From: Ahaetulla prasina
Taxonomy: Eukaryota > Chordata > Lepidosauria > Squamata > Colubridae
Reading direction: 5' to 3'
Assembly (NCBI RefSeq): GCF_028640845.1
Contig: NC_080546.1
Coordinates: 79,121,757-79,185,756 of the forward strand
DNA length: 64,000 nucleotides
The notes under the pieces were generated by a model that did not search any database, was not told the origin of the DNA, and saw only the letters and a list, made by a program, of their open reading frames with translations. The position numbers were made by a program, and so were the translations under genes. This document shows, piece by piece, positions 1 through 11,292 of this stretch. How positions within the stretch are numbered: position 1 is the stretch's first letter; each line of letters starts with the position of its first letter.

Positions 1-98
1 GCTGAGTCAACCTTGGGCCGGGCTTGAACCTGCAGTAATTGCAGGCTATTGTGTTCTAATAACAGGCTGTAACAGCCTGAGCTATTCCGGCCCTTGAT
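1..98 (-). mobile_element. tRNA-derived SINE, partial at window edge
   Basis: The segment matches the tRNA-related head of the complete SINE at 23333-23578 (AACCTGCAGTAATTGCAGG, then GAGCTA). It is read on the minus strand, and its 3' tail lies outside the window. The promoter-like box B (TTGAACCTG region) marks it as a SINE and not a tRNA gene. Confidence 0.75.
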
Positions 99-192
99 GA
101 TTGATCCAGCATGATGATTGATAACTGATAATGCAAAATGGTGCAGGTTAAAAATTAGAAAATCAGTTTGGGTATTGGTTAAGGTGCTTACT

Positions 193-711
193 TGTTCTCT
201 TCCTCTCGCCTCAGTCCGAGCGATGACTTAATTAGCCGGCACTATCAGCTCTGGCAGCAAACTAGCGAGCATCTGCCAAGTGTCTCTGTTATCTCTCTTG
301 ATGAGTCAACCAGGAACAAACAGTACTTCTACTCTAGTTAAGCAGTTGATTTTCTTGCTACGAAGAGGGATAGCAGCCCTTGCTGCTTTTATATCCTGTG
401 GGGTGTGGCTCCATGACTCAGCACTTCCTAGGCCTGCCCCACCACTGCTTCTGTTGTTCCCGCCTCTCCTGCCTACGAAACCTAGGGTCCAGCCAGGCCT
501 GATTGCCATCAGCTGGGTCTGGAGGCGTGGCCTGGGGGGGAAAGAGTCAGGGGATGGAGGCCTCGTTATCTCCTCCACCTGGCCTGCCTCTGGTTCCTGG
601 AGCTGAGCCAGGGAAGCCGGTGCTCCCGAGGTAAGTCCTGATGGCCCTTCCCCCTCACTTTCCAAGTCACTTTCTGGCAGGGGGCCCAGCTCTGGGGGCG
701 CAGACACAACA
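193..711 (-). mobile_element. Solo LTR (TGTTGTG family, subtype 2)
   Basis: On the minus strand it starts TGTTGTGTCTGCG and ends AGAACA, giving TG...CA termini. It is flanked by TTACT (188-192) and TTACC (712-716), a 5-bp target duplication with one mismatch. It is about 81-85% alike by eye to the LTR at 16919-17446. A long open frame runs from its first bases (306-758 minus): proline-rich and acidic (PESDLESEGEGPSG), then basic. No internal retroelement genes are attached. The lineage (Gypsy-like or endogenous retrovirus) cannot be decided from the LTR alone. Confidence 0.85.
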
Positions 712-787
712 TTACCTAAAAACAAGGAGACCGTGAGTTCTAGTCCCACATTAGGCATGAAAAACCGTGTGACTCACTCACTCACTC

Positions 788-1050
788 TCAGCCCAAGCAG
801 CATGGTGGCTGAGAGGTAAAGACGCTCACTTTCCACTTGGAAGTTGAAAGTTCAATCCTAGACAGAGGTAGATGTTTCTCTATCAGGACACAAAGAGAAA
901 ATATCTACTGCGAACTCCACATAGGCATCAGGAAGGGCATCCGGACAATAAATGCTTAGTTCCATTCAGTTGCTCTGACTCCATCCTGAATACGGGATTA
1001 AAGAGTCATAAAAAAAGAGAGAGAGGGAGGGAGGGAGGGAGAGAGAGAGA
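788..1050 (+). mobile_element. tRNA-derived SINE with GA-rich tail
   Basis: A tRNA-like promoter is visible: box A GTGGCTGAGAGGTAAAGAC and box B GAAAGTTCAATCCTA. A body of about 170 bp follows and ends GGGATTAAAGAGTCATAAAA. The tail continues into a GAGAGAGGGAGG tract. This family differs from the other SINEs in the window. Confidence 0.7.
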
Positions 1051-2162
1051 ATTTTTTCCCCCTTTTTCTTACCTCCAGCTAGACAGTTCATTAGCTTCCA
1101 CTAGTCAGCTGAGGGCTTTTTTTTTTAATGGTATTTCAAATTGTAGGTGAAACTATGAAGTACCCTGCACTCAGTAAAAAAACATAGATAATATATGTGT
1201 TATGCATTTATCTCTCAGCTAGCAAGGAAAGGAAGCTAGCTAGATGAAGGGAAAGCTCTTAACATCTTAAAAACTATGCTATTTGTGTAATGTAGTTCAG
1301 TGAACACTAACGTCAGACCATTTTCATTCAATTTTCACTTCTAGAGTTTCACAAAGTAGCAGCGAACAATGGCCAGACTATTTCTGTTCAGGAGCACCCA
1401 TATTAGTGTACCTTTTTTTGTATTTTTAATGTGTTTGGCTTTCCCTACTAACTTCCCTGTTGTGGGGAATAAATTACGAAGAAAACCCTGATAACAGCTG
1501 ATAATCTGTTTTTAAATTTCCCCATCATTGAAATAAACGAGCTTTCTTGTGCTTGTCTACTCATTTGCTTGTGGAGGGCGTACACGTGCTTTTAACTCTG
1601 TTTAATTTGCCGTCATAATTTTACCAAAAGGCAGAGACAGTGTCACTTTAACTTCATGCTCATTTTGACATTAGAACAAACTTAATAAAGTCCTTTTGAA
1701 ATTGGTCTGATAGCTAAGGTAAAGAAAAGAGCACTTTTAATCCCTCTGAAGCTGACGAACCAGACTCCCTCCCCAAATACGGCTTTGGTGCTTTTGACAA
1801 ACAAGGTTGTCTAATTAGAGCTTGTAAATAAGATTACAGGGCTTTGAAAAGGGTAATTTACAAGTTTTTGCTTCTGGGAAAAACGGCTTTTCTTAACTGC
1901 TGATTGTGCTTGTCTTCCAGCTATATCAGAGATCCTTACTCTCAGAATATGCATGTGAGCTTTGGAAAAGAAAAACATGTCAAACTCTCAAAGATACATA
2001 AAATCTTTTTTAAGATTTCCATCTGAGATTTAACGAAGCAGAAATAGGATATATGCCTGGTTTTGTTTTAATGACTGGTTTGTTAATAGCTGATTGCCAC
2101 TGGCATAGTATTAAACAATTTAAAAAGATGATAATGATGATACTAATACTGGTACTATTTCT
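1051..2162. other. AT-rich stretch, no recognised feature
   Basis: About 1.1 kb of moderately AT-rich sequence. I see no open frame, tRNA-like promoter or repeat shared with the rest of the window. It may be unique host intergenic or intronic sequence. Confidence 0.4.
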
Positions 2163-2170
2163 AATAAGAT

Positions 2171-2564
2171 CAGGGGTGGGCTTCAAAAATTTTAGCAAGG
2201 GGTTCTCTGCCCAGTTGCTGGGTGGGTGTGGCCTAGTTGGCCTCCTGCACCACAGCAGGGGGCGGCATTTTGCCCTCCCCGGGCTCCTGAGGCTTTTCTT
2301 GAGCCTCCAGGAGAGCAAAAACAGCCTCCCCAGGCTCTGGAGGCCCTCTGGAACCTCCGGTAGGCCCGTTTTTCGCCTCCCCAAGCCTCCGCACGTGCCC
2401 TGCACTTACCTGCATCCAAAATGGGTCACATGGGGACTCCTGGGAGGGGCAGGGCAGGGTGGCCGGGGCCAGCCAGGAGTGGGATTTAGGGGTTCTCCAA
2501 ACTGCACAGAATTTTATTTAGAGGTTCTCCCGAACCACTGCGAACCCCCAGCAGCCCACCCCTG
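2171..2564. mobile_element. Non-autonomous hAT element
   Basis: The ends are CAGGGGTGGGCTTCAAAA and AGCAGCCCACCCCTG. It is flanked by exact 8-bp duplications AATAAGAT at 2163-2170 and 2565-2572, the hAT hallmark. The interior is GC-rich (gcctcc-type blocks) with no transposase. Its right 80% was later copied in the 931-bp tandem duplication. The open frames here (e.g. 2053-2565) are incidental. Confidence 0.9.
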
Positions 2565-4110
2565 AATAAGATGCTATTGTAGAGCTTTGCATATATAAGA
2601 TTGAAATCAAACACCAAACTACTAATAAATGGGGAAAAAGGCACCTTCAGCATAGTAATATAAAGGGATACACTGAGTTCTGAAAATGTCTCATTCCATT
2701 TTCAGCAGTTTTTCTTGCAACACAAAATGGAAGCATCGATTAAATGTGCTGCATTCACATATTCATCCAATATACTTAATCTAGTTAATGAATTAATCTT
2801 TTTTTCTGGGTTCTGGGGAATACATAGAGCCGGAAACTAATCAAGCAGGCTGCATTTGCAGTACATATTAGCTGCAAAAACAAAATAAAACAGATTCATG
2901 ATAACTTTGTGTAGTATTTTGAGTACAATATATATACTCCATACGCTGTGTGAACATAGTGATTAGTCTGTGTGATAGATTAAACTATAATGGGGATTAT
3001 TTGGTTTGGTTTAATATTTAGCATGAACTTAGTCTCTAGTTTGTAAACAAAGACTTAGCCTGATTTACTGTGTTGCATTAATCCAGCCATGAATTTCATT
3101 TCAGAGACCATCTATTTCTTTTTTATTATTATTAAAAAGTTTTACCACAATTTTAACAAGTATTTACCCTCCTCCTCCTCCCCACAGCAGGGGCGGCATT
3201 TTGCCCTCCCCGGGCTCCTGAGGCTTTTCTTGAGCCTCCAGGAGAGCAAAAACAGCCTCCCCAGGCTCTGGAGGCCCTCTGGAACCTCCGGTAGGCCCGT
3301 TTTTCGCCTCCCCAAGCCTCCGCACGTGCCCTGCACTTACCTGCATCCAAAATGGGTCACATGGGGACTCCTGGGAGGGGCAGGGCAGGGTGGCCGGGGC
3401 CAGCCAGGAGTGGGATTTAGGGGTTCTCCAAACTGCACAGAATTTTATTTAGAGGTTCTCCCGAACCACTGCGAACCCCCAGCAGCCCACCCCTGAATAA
3501 GATGCTATTGTAGAGCTTTGCATATATAAGATTGAAATCAAACACCAAACTACTAATAAATGGGGAAAAAGGCACCTTCAGCATAGTAATATAAAGGGAT
3601 ACACTGAGTTCTGAAAATGTCTCATTCCATTTTCAGCAGTTTTTCTTGCAACACAAAATGGAAGCATCGATTAAATGTGCTGCATTCACATATTCATCCA
3701 ATATACTTAATCTAGTTAATGAATTAATCTTTTTTTCTGGGTTCTGGGGAATACATAGAGCCGGAAACTAATCAAGCAGGCTGCATTTGCAGTACATATT
3801 AGCTGCAAAAACAAAATAAAACAGATTCATGATAACTTTGTGTAGTATTTTGAGTACAATATATATACTCCATACGCTGTGTGAACATAGTGATTAGTCT
3901 GTGTGATAGATTAAACTATAATGGGGATTATTTGGTTTGGTTTAATATTTAGCATGAACTTAGTCTCTAGTTTGTAAACAAAGACTTAGCCTGATTTACT
4001 GTGTTGCATTAATCCAGCCATGAATTTCATTTCAGAGACCATCTATTTCTTTTTTATTATTATTAAAAAGTTTTACCACAATTTTAACAAGTATTTACCC
4101 TCCTCCTCCC
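2252..4110. repeat. 931-bp tandem duplication (two copies)
   Basis: The block 2252-3182 recurs at 3183-4110 with a constant offset of 931 bp and almost no differences. One visible change is a G deleted from the G run near 2258/3190. The unit holds the right part of the hAT element, about 550 bp of anonymous sequence and the first 60 bp of a minus-strand L1 3' end. The breakpoints lie in CCTCC-rich sequence. A recent unequal exchange or an assembly duplication would both explain it. Confidence 0.9.
2573..3120. other. Anonymous sequence, duplicated at 3504-4051
   Basis: About 550 bp without coding potential or known repeat. It is present twice only because of the tandem duplication, and the two copies look the same base for base over most lines. 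Confidence 0.5.
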
Positions 4111-4177
4111 TCCCCCCACTCCTCCCCCCCGGACTTCCCAGGTAAATACAGGGTATAGCATTTACCAATCATAAACT

Positions 4178-4452
4178 GTTATTGTTAGTTGCGAAGTCGT
4201 GTCCGACCCATCGCGACCCCATGGACAACATTCCTCCAGGCCTTCCTGTCCTCTACCATCCTCTGGAGTTCATTTAAATTCATGCCTACTGCTTCAGTGA
4301 CTCCATCCAGCCACCTCGTTCTCTGTCGTCCCCTTCTTCTTTTGCCCACAATCTTTCCCAGCATTAGGCTCTTCTCCAGTGAGTCCTTCTTTCTCATTAG
4401 GTGGCCAAAGTATTTCAGTTTCATCTTCAGGATCTGGCCTTCTAAAGAGCAG
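4178..4452 (-). pseudogene. BovB (RTE-type LINE) reverse-transcriptase C-terminus
   Basis: The minus-strand frame 4185-4424 (79 aa) contains KYFGHLMRKKDSLEK, GRRRRGRQRTRWLDG-type and DRKAW..VVHGVA motifs. I know these as the C-terminal end of BovB ORF2, downstream of the RT domain. The element is 5'-truncated, with only the last 80 or so codons left, and it sits inside an L1 3'UTR. BovB is known from squamates and ruminants and is a classic case of horizontal transfer. Confidence 0.88.
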
Positions 4453-4461
4453 TCAGGGTAG

Positions 4462-4548
4462 TCATAAGCTAAAATAATTATAAGCTAAAATAATCATAAG
4501 CTAAAATAATCATAAGCTAAAATAATCGTAATCATAAGCTAAAATACG
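4462..4548. repeat. 16-bp minisatellite (about 5 copies)
   Basis: The unit CATAAGCTAAAATAAT repeats about five times with minor variation. It resembles the ATATGCTAAAA part of the L1 3'UTR seen at 37640 and 44030, so it may be an expansion of that site. Confidence 0.75.
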
Positions 4549-4856
4549 CTAATTATTCATAAACTCCCATCCCTCCCCTAGAACCATAACTCCCTTATTT
4601 CATATAAAAGAAAAGAAAAAAGAATACTGTATACAAATACAATTATTACTTTCTGCTCATTCATATGCCATTTGATACTTTTTAGCCTGATATTTGTTTT
4701 GAATATATTCTATCCATCTTTTCCATTCTACTATATATCTTTCTTGTGATAAAATACAGTCTGTGTTTCCTTTGTTTATTCTGACAAGACAAAGCTGATA
4801 TTTTCTTCAGGATTGTGGAGTTTGGGCAATTGTGGTGGTAGGATTTTGTTGTTTAA

Positions 4857-5673
4857 TAAGGTGACCAATCGTCCTCCTTTAGAGAGGACAGTCCTTCTTT
4901 TGTAAGTTCTGTCCTCTCTCGAAAAGTGTCCTCCTACATGTCCTCCTTTTTGATATTTGAAGACTAATCTGTAAATCTCCATATTCCATCGATGCCGAGC
5001 AGATCTGTTGCGTGTGATGTGACGTATTTGCATTTGACATGATGATTCATCAAGGCTCGGTACAGTGCAGCAAGATGCGATTATGAGACGCAAATGCTCC
5101 GCACAGGAGAATTGTTTTGAGAGAGTGTGCCGCACACAAGTGGCTTTGTTTACTTCTTACTGAAACACAACACGACACACATGCATGCATTAGACCAGGG
5201 GTCTCCAACCTTGGCAACTTTAAGCCTGGAGGATTTCAACTCCCAGAAATCCCCAGCCAGCTATGCTATGCTGGCTGGGGAATTCTGGGAGTTGAAGTCC
5301 TCCAGGCTTAAAGTTGCCAAGGTTGGAGACCCCTGCATTAGACTCACTTCTTTCTCAGTGAATATTCAATCTTACACAGGTGAGCACAATAATTCACGTT
5401 TTATTAATTCATTATCTATTTAATAATTTCCAAATATGTATAATTTTATTTACAAGTTTATTCAGTGGAAAAGTACTCATTTAAATAATAATTAATAGGC
5501 ATGTAAGCATAATTACAATATAAAATGTTATTGTTACAAATGTTTTTTATTATGTATTTATCATATTATAGTGTATTCTGTATTACAATGAGTAAAATGT
5601 TTTTTTTTATTTACGATATATTTTTCTTTGATTTATTTGTGTCCTCCTCATTGTAAAAAAGTTGGTCACCTTA
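4857..5673. mobile_element. hAT-like element with AAGGTGACCAA ends
   Basis: The left end TAAGGTGACCAATCGTCCTCC and right end GTTGGTCACCTTA are inverted repeats. The flanks TGTTTAAT and TGTTTAAG suggest an 8-bp target duplication with one mismatch. GTCCTCCT motifs recur near both ends. A second hAT element (5196-5335) is inserted in the middle. No transposase frame is left. Confidence 0.65.
5196..5335. mobile_element. hAT foldback MITE (CAGGGGTCTCCAACC family)
   Basis: A 140-bp near-perfect palindrome with ends CAGGGGTCTCCAACCTTGG and CCAAGGTTGGAGACCCCTG. Exact 8-bp duplications CATTAGAC flank it at 5188-5195 and 5336-5343. Relatives lie at 20314, 38898, 56300 and, truncated, 13493. Confidence 0.95.
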
Positions 5674-5679
5674 TGTTTA

Positions 5680-6366
5680 AGATACACTAAATGTGGCGGT
5701 AAAAATAACAGTTCTTGACTGATTCCACCTGGCTTAGATGCTAAATAATCTTGGTGTTATTACAAGTCCTAGCTAGGTTGGGCCTCGGTTCTGGGAAAGT
5801 GAGAGTTAGGTTAGAATTGGAAATTTAAAAAGTCTAAAACAAGTTATGGGCAAACCACTTATGCCCTATTGTCCAGAAAGCTATGCTTATGAAATAAAAC
5901 TATGAAATAAGCACTTGGCAATACATGAAAGTATCTTGACCAAAGGATATAGGCTGGATGTCTTAGGAGTTTCAAACATACCTGGAATATTAGGACTTTT
6001 AAGAGACACTATGCTTGAAGTGAAACTAACAATGTGTTTTATAAGGAGTATTTTAAAATGCAACACTATATTTATCTGTGGTCCAGATTTAATATGTTGA
6101 AGAATAGCTGAATGATTGCTTATTATTCATAGACCAGCATGGGATTGATCTAATGATGTGTTTGTGTTATGTAAAACTTTTTCCTTTCGTTCATTATTTC
6201 CTTCCCATGATAGGTGCATAAAAATGCCAAATCCAATCTGAACCCTGAGTGATTGTGTGACCAACTATAATAATTTCAACAGTGCAAACCTCCAGCTGTT
6301 TAGCATGTGAAAATGTGGAACAAAGAGAACTAAAACTTGAGACAAAGAAATCTTGGGTCAAAGGAA
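5680..6366. other. No recognised feature
   Basis: AT-rich sequence with scattered stops in all frames. I see no repeat shared with the rest of the window. Confidence 0.4.
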
Positions 6367-6384
6367 AGCAGATGATAGATAGAT

Positions 6385-6474
<90 letters not shown>

Positions 6475-6491
6475 TGATATAGGTAGGTAGG

Positions 6492-6523
<32 letters not shown>

Positions 6524-6960
6524 TGATATAGGTAGGTAGACAGACAGATAGACAGATGATATAGGTAGGTAGGTAGGTAGGTAGGTAGGTAGGTAGGTAG
6601 GTAGGTAGATAGGTAGGTAGGTAGACAGAGAGGATATAGGTAGGTAGGTAGGTAGGTAGGTAGACAGACAGAGGATGTAGGTAGGTAGGTAGGTGATAGA
6701 GAGAGAGGGAGAGAGGGAGGGAGAGAGATATATATGATAGAGGGAGAGATAGAGAGAGATGACAGAGAGAGAGAGAAATGATGGAGGGATAGAGAAAGAG
6801 ATGAGAGGAAGAGATGAGAGAGGGAGAGATATAGATATGAGAGAGATGGAGAGAGAGAGAGAGAAAGATGAGAGAGGGAGGATAGTGATAGATGAGAGAG
6901 AGGGGGGGAAAGAGAGAGAGAGAGGGAGGGAGGGAGGGAGGGAGGGAGGGAGAGAGAGAA
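6367..6960. repeat. Composite GATA/GACA/GGTA/GA satellite (Bkm-type)
   Basis: (GATA)n at about 6371-6444 passes into (GACA)n. GGTA-rich and GACA blocks then alternate, each introduced by GATGATATAGGTAGGTAG, and a GAGA/GGGA purine tract closes the region. The alternation forms a crude higher-order unit of about 60-70 bp. GATA/GACA arrays are the classic Bkm repeats of snakes. The 275-codon minus-strand frame across it is low-complexity. Confidence 0.92.
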
Positions 6961-7544
6961 TTTTAAAGCCCTTATTAACTTTAAATTTAAAATGCAGACA
7001 TTCAGAGAGGAAAGGTATCAAACCATAGGTTTTGAAAAGACCTCAGGGGTCTTCTAGTCTAAATTCCTTCCTGACCCTTTCAAACAAATGGCTATCTAGA
7101 CTTTTCCTGAAAACTTCCAAAGATGGAGCATCCATGGTTCCAGAAGACAAACTGAGTAGTTTGAACTGACAAACTGAAATATTAATTACTTAATATTTCC
7201 CACAGTCAAGAATTTCCTCTTTGGTTCAAATTTGGATTTCTCACTGTAAAGCTTATACGCACTGGTTCTTATCGTTTAAACAGTGGTTTTAATAAAAAAC
7301 ATATAAATGAAAATGAAGTGCCACTGGGAGATTCAAAATTGGTAGTCTGTTACAAATCATCATTCTTCACCCCAAAAATCTTAAAATATTTCAGGTTACT
7401 ATTACATATTAGATGAAAATTATAGGGAATTATCTGGATTATTATTTTTTTTGGCCTTTTAGGCTTTAATTTAAACCATGGACTAAAAAAACCAACACAA
7501 GGCAAGGTATTTTAGATACTCTATTTCTGATATTTTTACCAGGT
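6961..7544. other. Short CR1-like remnant and anonymous sequence
   Basis: Sequence at about 7035-7150 (CCTCAGGGGTCTTCTAGTC, then TTCCTGAAAACTTCC) resembles the 3' end of a very old CR1-type LINE. The remainder shows nothing recognisable. Confidence 0.35.
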
Positions 7545-8262
7545 TCGCCTGGTTCGCCAGCTGCGCTCCTTTCTAGACCGGGATGCCCTATGCACGGTCA
7601 CTCACGCCCTCGTGACGTCTCGTCTGGATTACTGCAATGCTCTCTACATGGGGCTCCCCTTGAGGGGCATCCGGAGGCTTCAGCTAGTTCAGAATGCGGC
7701 TGCGCGGGTGATAGAGGGAGCCCCTCGTGGCTCCCATGTGACACCTCTCCTGCGCAGACTGCACTGGCTGCCTGTGGCCTTCCGGGTGCGCTTCAAGGTT
7801 TTGGTAACCACCTTTAAAGCGCTCCATGGCATAGGGCCGGGTTATTTACAGGACCGCCTGCTGCGACCGAATACCTCTCACCGACCCGTGCGCTCTCACA
7901 GAGACGGACTCCTCAGGGTGCCGTCAGCTAGGCAGTGCCGTCTGGCGACACCCAGGGGAAGGGCCTTCTCTGTCTGGGCTCCCACCCTCTGGAACGAACT
8001 CCCCCCAGGACTTCGTCAACTTCCGGACCTCCGAACCTTCCGCCGCGAGCTTAAAACACATCTATTTATTTGTGCAGGACTGGAATAGATTTTAAATTTT
8101 ATATTGGTTTTAATGGGTTTTATTATTTATATGTTTTTTTTAAAAAAATTGGGCCATGTAGAATAAGCTTTTTAACTGTTATTTTATTCTGTATTTATAT
8201 GTATTTTTATTTGCCTGTGAACTGCCCTGAGTCCCTAGGGAGATAGGGCGGTATATAAATAT
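7545..8262 (+). pseudogene. L2-like LINE, RT C-terminal region and 3'UTR
   Basis: The frame 7612-8088 (158 aa) carries SRLDYCNALYMGLPL, LQLVQNAAARVI, RLHWLPV and FSVWAPTLWNELPPGLR. This is the post-RT C-terminal region typical of L2/CR1-group LINEs. The N-terminal RT and the endonuclease are absent (5' truncation). The 3'UTR ends CCCTGAGTCCCTAGGGAGATAGGGCGGTATATAAAT, a stem-loop followed by an AT-rich microsatellite. The same family is at 31243 and 34801. Confidence 0.88.
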
Positions 8263-8264
8263 GA

Positions 8265-8355
<91 letters not shown>

Positions 8356-8357
8356 AT
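8263..8357. repeat. (AAAT)n microsatellite at LINE tail
   Basis: About 23 copies of AAAT/TAAA directly follow the L2-like 3' end. The array probably grew from the LINE's own 3' tail. Confidence 0.95.
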
Positions 8358-9070
8358 ATTAAAACACAAGTGAAGAGAAGGTTCTATAAAAGCAGACTGG
8401 TATTATTTGCACTAAGAAAGTTTAAAGGCCAGGCAAATTCTGAGGTTCTTTTTGCGTTTAGCGAAAAAAGAGAGAAAGAAACTTCATAGCCAAACAATAT
8501 GCAAATATATGGAAACAGAATACCCAAATCAGAGCAGTTTGATGTCAACACACCCCTTAGTATAAATATATGGTGATTCTTTAGGATAAAAAAAATAGGC
8601 GTCTATTTTGTTGATCAAGTAAAATGTCAAATCTAATTATTTAAACTAATATCCTACGGAAACCTTTATGAAAATCGGGATTGCGCTGCAGGTGGGCACA
8701 ATGATCACATCTTCATTTGCAAGGCCAAATGTGATTCAGGCTGCTAGATGCCAACTGAATTTTATTAGCAGAATTAACCCTACGGTTCATTATGGGCTTG
8801 TGTAGGATATCACCACTATATTATTACTTTAAGACAGTAAACACATATGATGAGCCAGTTTAGTATAGTGGTTAAGGTACAAAATGAACCTGAGAATAAC
8901 ATGGGAATAGGAAGATGTATTGGATATGTTCACTGCCTAGCATTTTTTTGTAAAAATAATGTGAAATATAAGTAAATAAATGTTGTTCCTTCTACATGCT
9001 ATTAAAGTAACCTCTATACTGATCGCTGACAGCCTGCAGTCAGATTGACAGTTTGGCATACAATCAGAAA
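8358..9070. other. No recognised feature
   Basis: Mixed-composition sequence that may be unique. I found no open frame of interest and no repeat family. Confidence 0.4.
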
Positions 9071-9202
9071 GGTAGGAAACAAGATAGGAGATAGATAAAT
9101 GATGAGAGAGAGGGGGGAGAGGGAGAGAGAGAGAGAGAGAGGAGAAGAAGAAGAAGAAGATGATGATGAGAGAGAAATGATAGATAGATAGATACTGTAG
9201 AT

Positions 9203-9305
<103 letters not shown>

Positions 9306-9321
9306 CAGACAGATACTGTAG

Positions 9322-9435
<114 letters not shown>

Positions 9436-9453
9436 CAGACAGATACTGTAGAT

Positions 9454-9514
<61 letters not shown>

Positions 9515-9528
9515 CAGATACTGTAGAT

Positions 9529-9589
<61 letters not shown>

Positions 9590-9603
9590 CAGACAGATAG
9601 ATA

Positions 9604-9739
9604 CAGTGGTGGGATTCAGCCAGTTCGCACCACTTTGGGAGAATCGGTTGTTAACTTTCTGAGCAGTTTGATGAACTGGTTGTTGGAAGAAATCATTAAG
9701 GCAGAGAACGGTTGTTAAATTATTTGAATCCCACCACTG
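9604..9739. mobile_element. hAT MITE inside GATA array, copy 1
   Basis: Ends CAGTGGTGGGATTCAGCC and GAATCCCACCACTG. It is an internally palindromic 136-bp element flanked by GATAGATA and GATGGATA. It has the same core as 19921-20291. Confidence 0.9.
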
Positions 9740-9743
9740 GATG

Positions 9744-9805
<62 letters not shown>

Positions 9806-9829
9806 TACTGTAGCTATAGATAGATAGAT

Positions 9830-9907
<78 letters not shown>

Positions 9908-9913
9908 TAGATA

Positions 9914-10050
9914 CAGTGGTGGGATTCAGCCAGTTTGCACCACTTCGGGAGAATCGGTTGTTAACTTTCTGAGCAGTTTGATGAACTGGTTGTTGGAAGA
10001 AATCATTAAGGCAGAGAACCGGTTGTTAAATTATTTGAATCCCACCACTG
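9914..10050. mobile_element. hAT MITE inside GATA array, copy 2
   Basis: Almost identical to copies 1 and 3, including shared non-consensus bases (CAGTTTGATGAACTGG). Its right flank GATGGATA is the same as copy 1's, so it spread with the array and not by transposition. Confidence 0.92.
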
Positions 10051-10054
10051 GATG

Positions 10055-10148
<94 letters not shown>

Positions 10149-10154
10149 TAGATA

Positions 10155-10291
10155 CAGTGGTGGGATTCAGCCAGTTCGCACCACTTTGGGAGAATCGGTT
10201 GTTAACTTTCTGAGCAGTTTGATGAACTGGTTGTTGGAAGAAATCATTAAGGCAGAGAACCGGTTGTTAAATTATTTGAATCCCACCACTG
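10155..10291. mobile_element. hAT MITE inside GATA array, copy 3
   Basis: Third near-identical copy. It is followed directly by GATAGATA, and so lacks the GATG variant seen after copies 1 and 2. Confidence 0.92.
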
Positions 10292-10369
<78 letters not shown>

Positions 10370-10574
10370 GGGATGATAGGCAGGTAGGTAGGCAGGCAGG
10401 CAGGACCATATGGAGAAGGGGAGGGAAGGGGAGGGGAGGGGAAGAGAGGAGAGGAGAGGAGAAGAGAAGAGAGGAGAGGAGGCTTGAACACTGGGCCCTA
10501 TCTAACAAAATGAAACTCAACATACAGTAGATAAAAATAAGATTTTACACTTAAGTAAGAAAAACCAACAGTAT

Positions 10575-11292
10575 AGGTAAAAGGCTGGGTGAAATCTGGC
10601 TTAATGCCAGTAATTTAGTGATCTTGGAGTCCTAGTGGACAATCACTTAAATAATAGCCAGCAGAGTGCGGCGGCAGCCAAAAAAGCCAATGCAACCTTA
10701 GGCTGCAGTAACAGAGGGATAGACTCAAGATCACCTAAGTGTTACTACCACTTTATAATGCCCTAGTAAAGCCACACCTGGAATACTGCATCCAGTTTTG
10801 GTCACCACAATGTAAAAAATATGTTGAGACTCTAGAAAGAGTGCAGAGAAGAGCAACAAAGATGATTAGGGGACTGGAGGCTAAAACATATGAAGAACGA
10901 TTGCAGGAACTGGGTATGTCTAGTTTAATGAAAAGAAGGACTGGGGTGACACGATAACAGTGTTCCAATATCTCAGGGGCTGCCCAAAGAAGAGGGAGTC
11001 AAGCTATTCTTCAAAGCACCTGAGGGCAGGACAAGAAGCAATGGGTGGAAACTAATCAAGGAGAGAAGCAAGCTAGAACTAAGGAGAAATTTCCTGACAG
11101 TTAGAACAATTAATAAGTGGAACGACTTGCCTGCAGAAGTTGTGAATGCTCCAACACTGGAAGTTTTTAAGAAGATGTTGGATAAACATTTGTCTGAAGT
11201 GGTGTAGGGTTTCTTGCCTAAGCAGGGGGTCGGGCTAGAAGACCTCCAAGGTCCCTTCCAACTCTGCTATTCTATTCTATTCTATTCTATTC
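10575..11292 (+). pseudogene. CR1 LINE, ORF2 C-terminus and (ATTCT)n tail
   Basis: The frame 10739-10957 reads [33 protein letters not shown] and [13 protein letters not shown], the conserved CR1 C-terminal region. A frameshift near 10955 puts the rest (LFSKAPEGRTRSNGWK, NDLPAEVV) in another frame. The 3' end GACCTCCAAGGTCCCTTCC runs into ATTCT repeats at 11270-11292, as in other snake CR1 copies. It is 5'-truncated and non-functional. Confidence 0.92.

Larger units (their letters stand above)
4052..4800 (-). mobile_element. L1 3' end, interrupted
   Basis: Read on the minus strand this is the tail of an L1. The ORF2 C-terminal region (4680-4790) matches the L1 at 37498-38063, and the 3'UTR is C/T-rich (CCTCCTCCCTCC, GGACTTCCCAGG, GGTATAG). 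An A-rich end lies at 4060. A BovB fragment (4178-4452) and a 16-bp minisatellite interrupt it. TCATAAACT is present on both sides of that block (about 4165 and 4556). Confidence 0.65.

Noticed and set aside
2053..2565. 170-codon frame
   Set aside because: Spans unique sequence and the hAT element and follows its GC-rich composition; its 3' part is also duplicated with the tandem repeat.
6194..7021. 275-codon minus-strand frame
   Set aside because: Poly-(YLPTYLS) from GATA/GGTA repeats; artefact.
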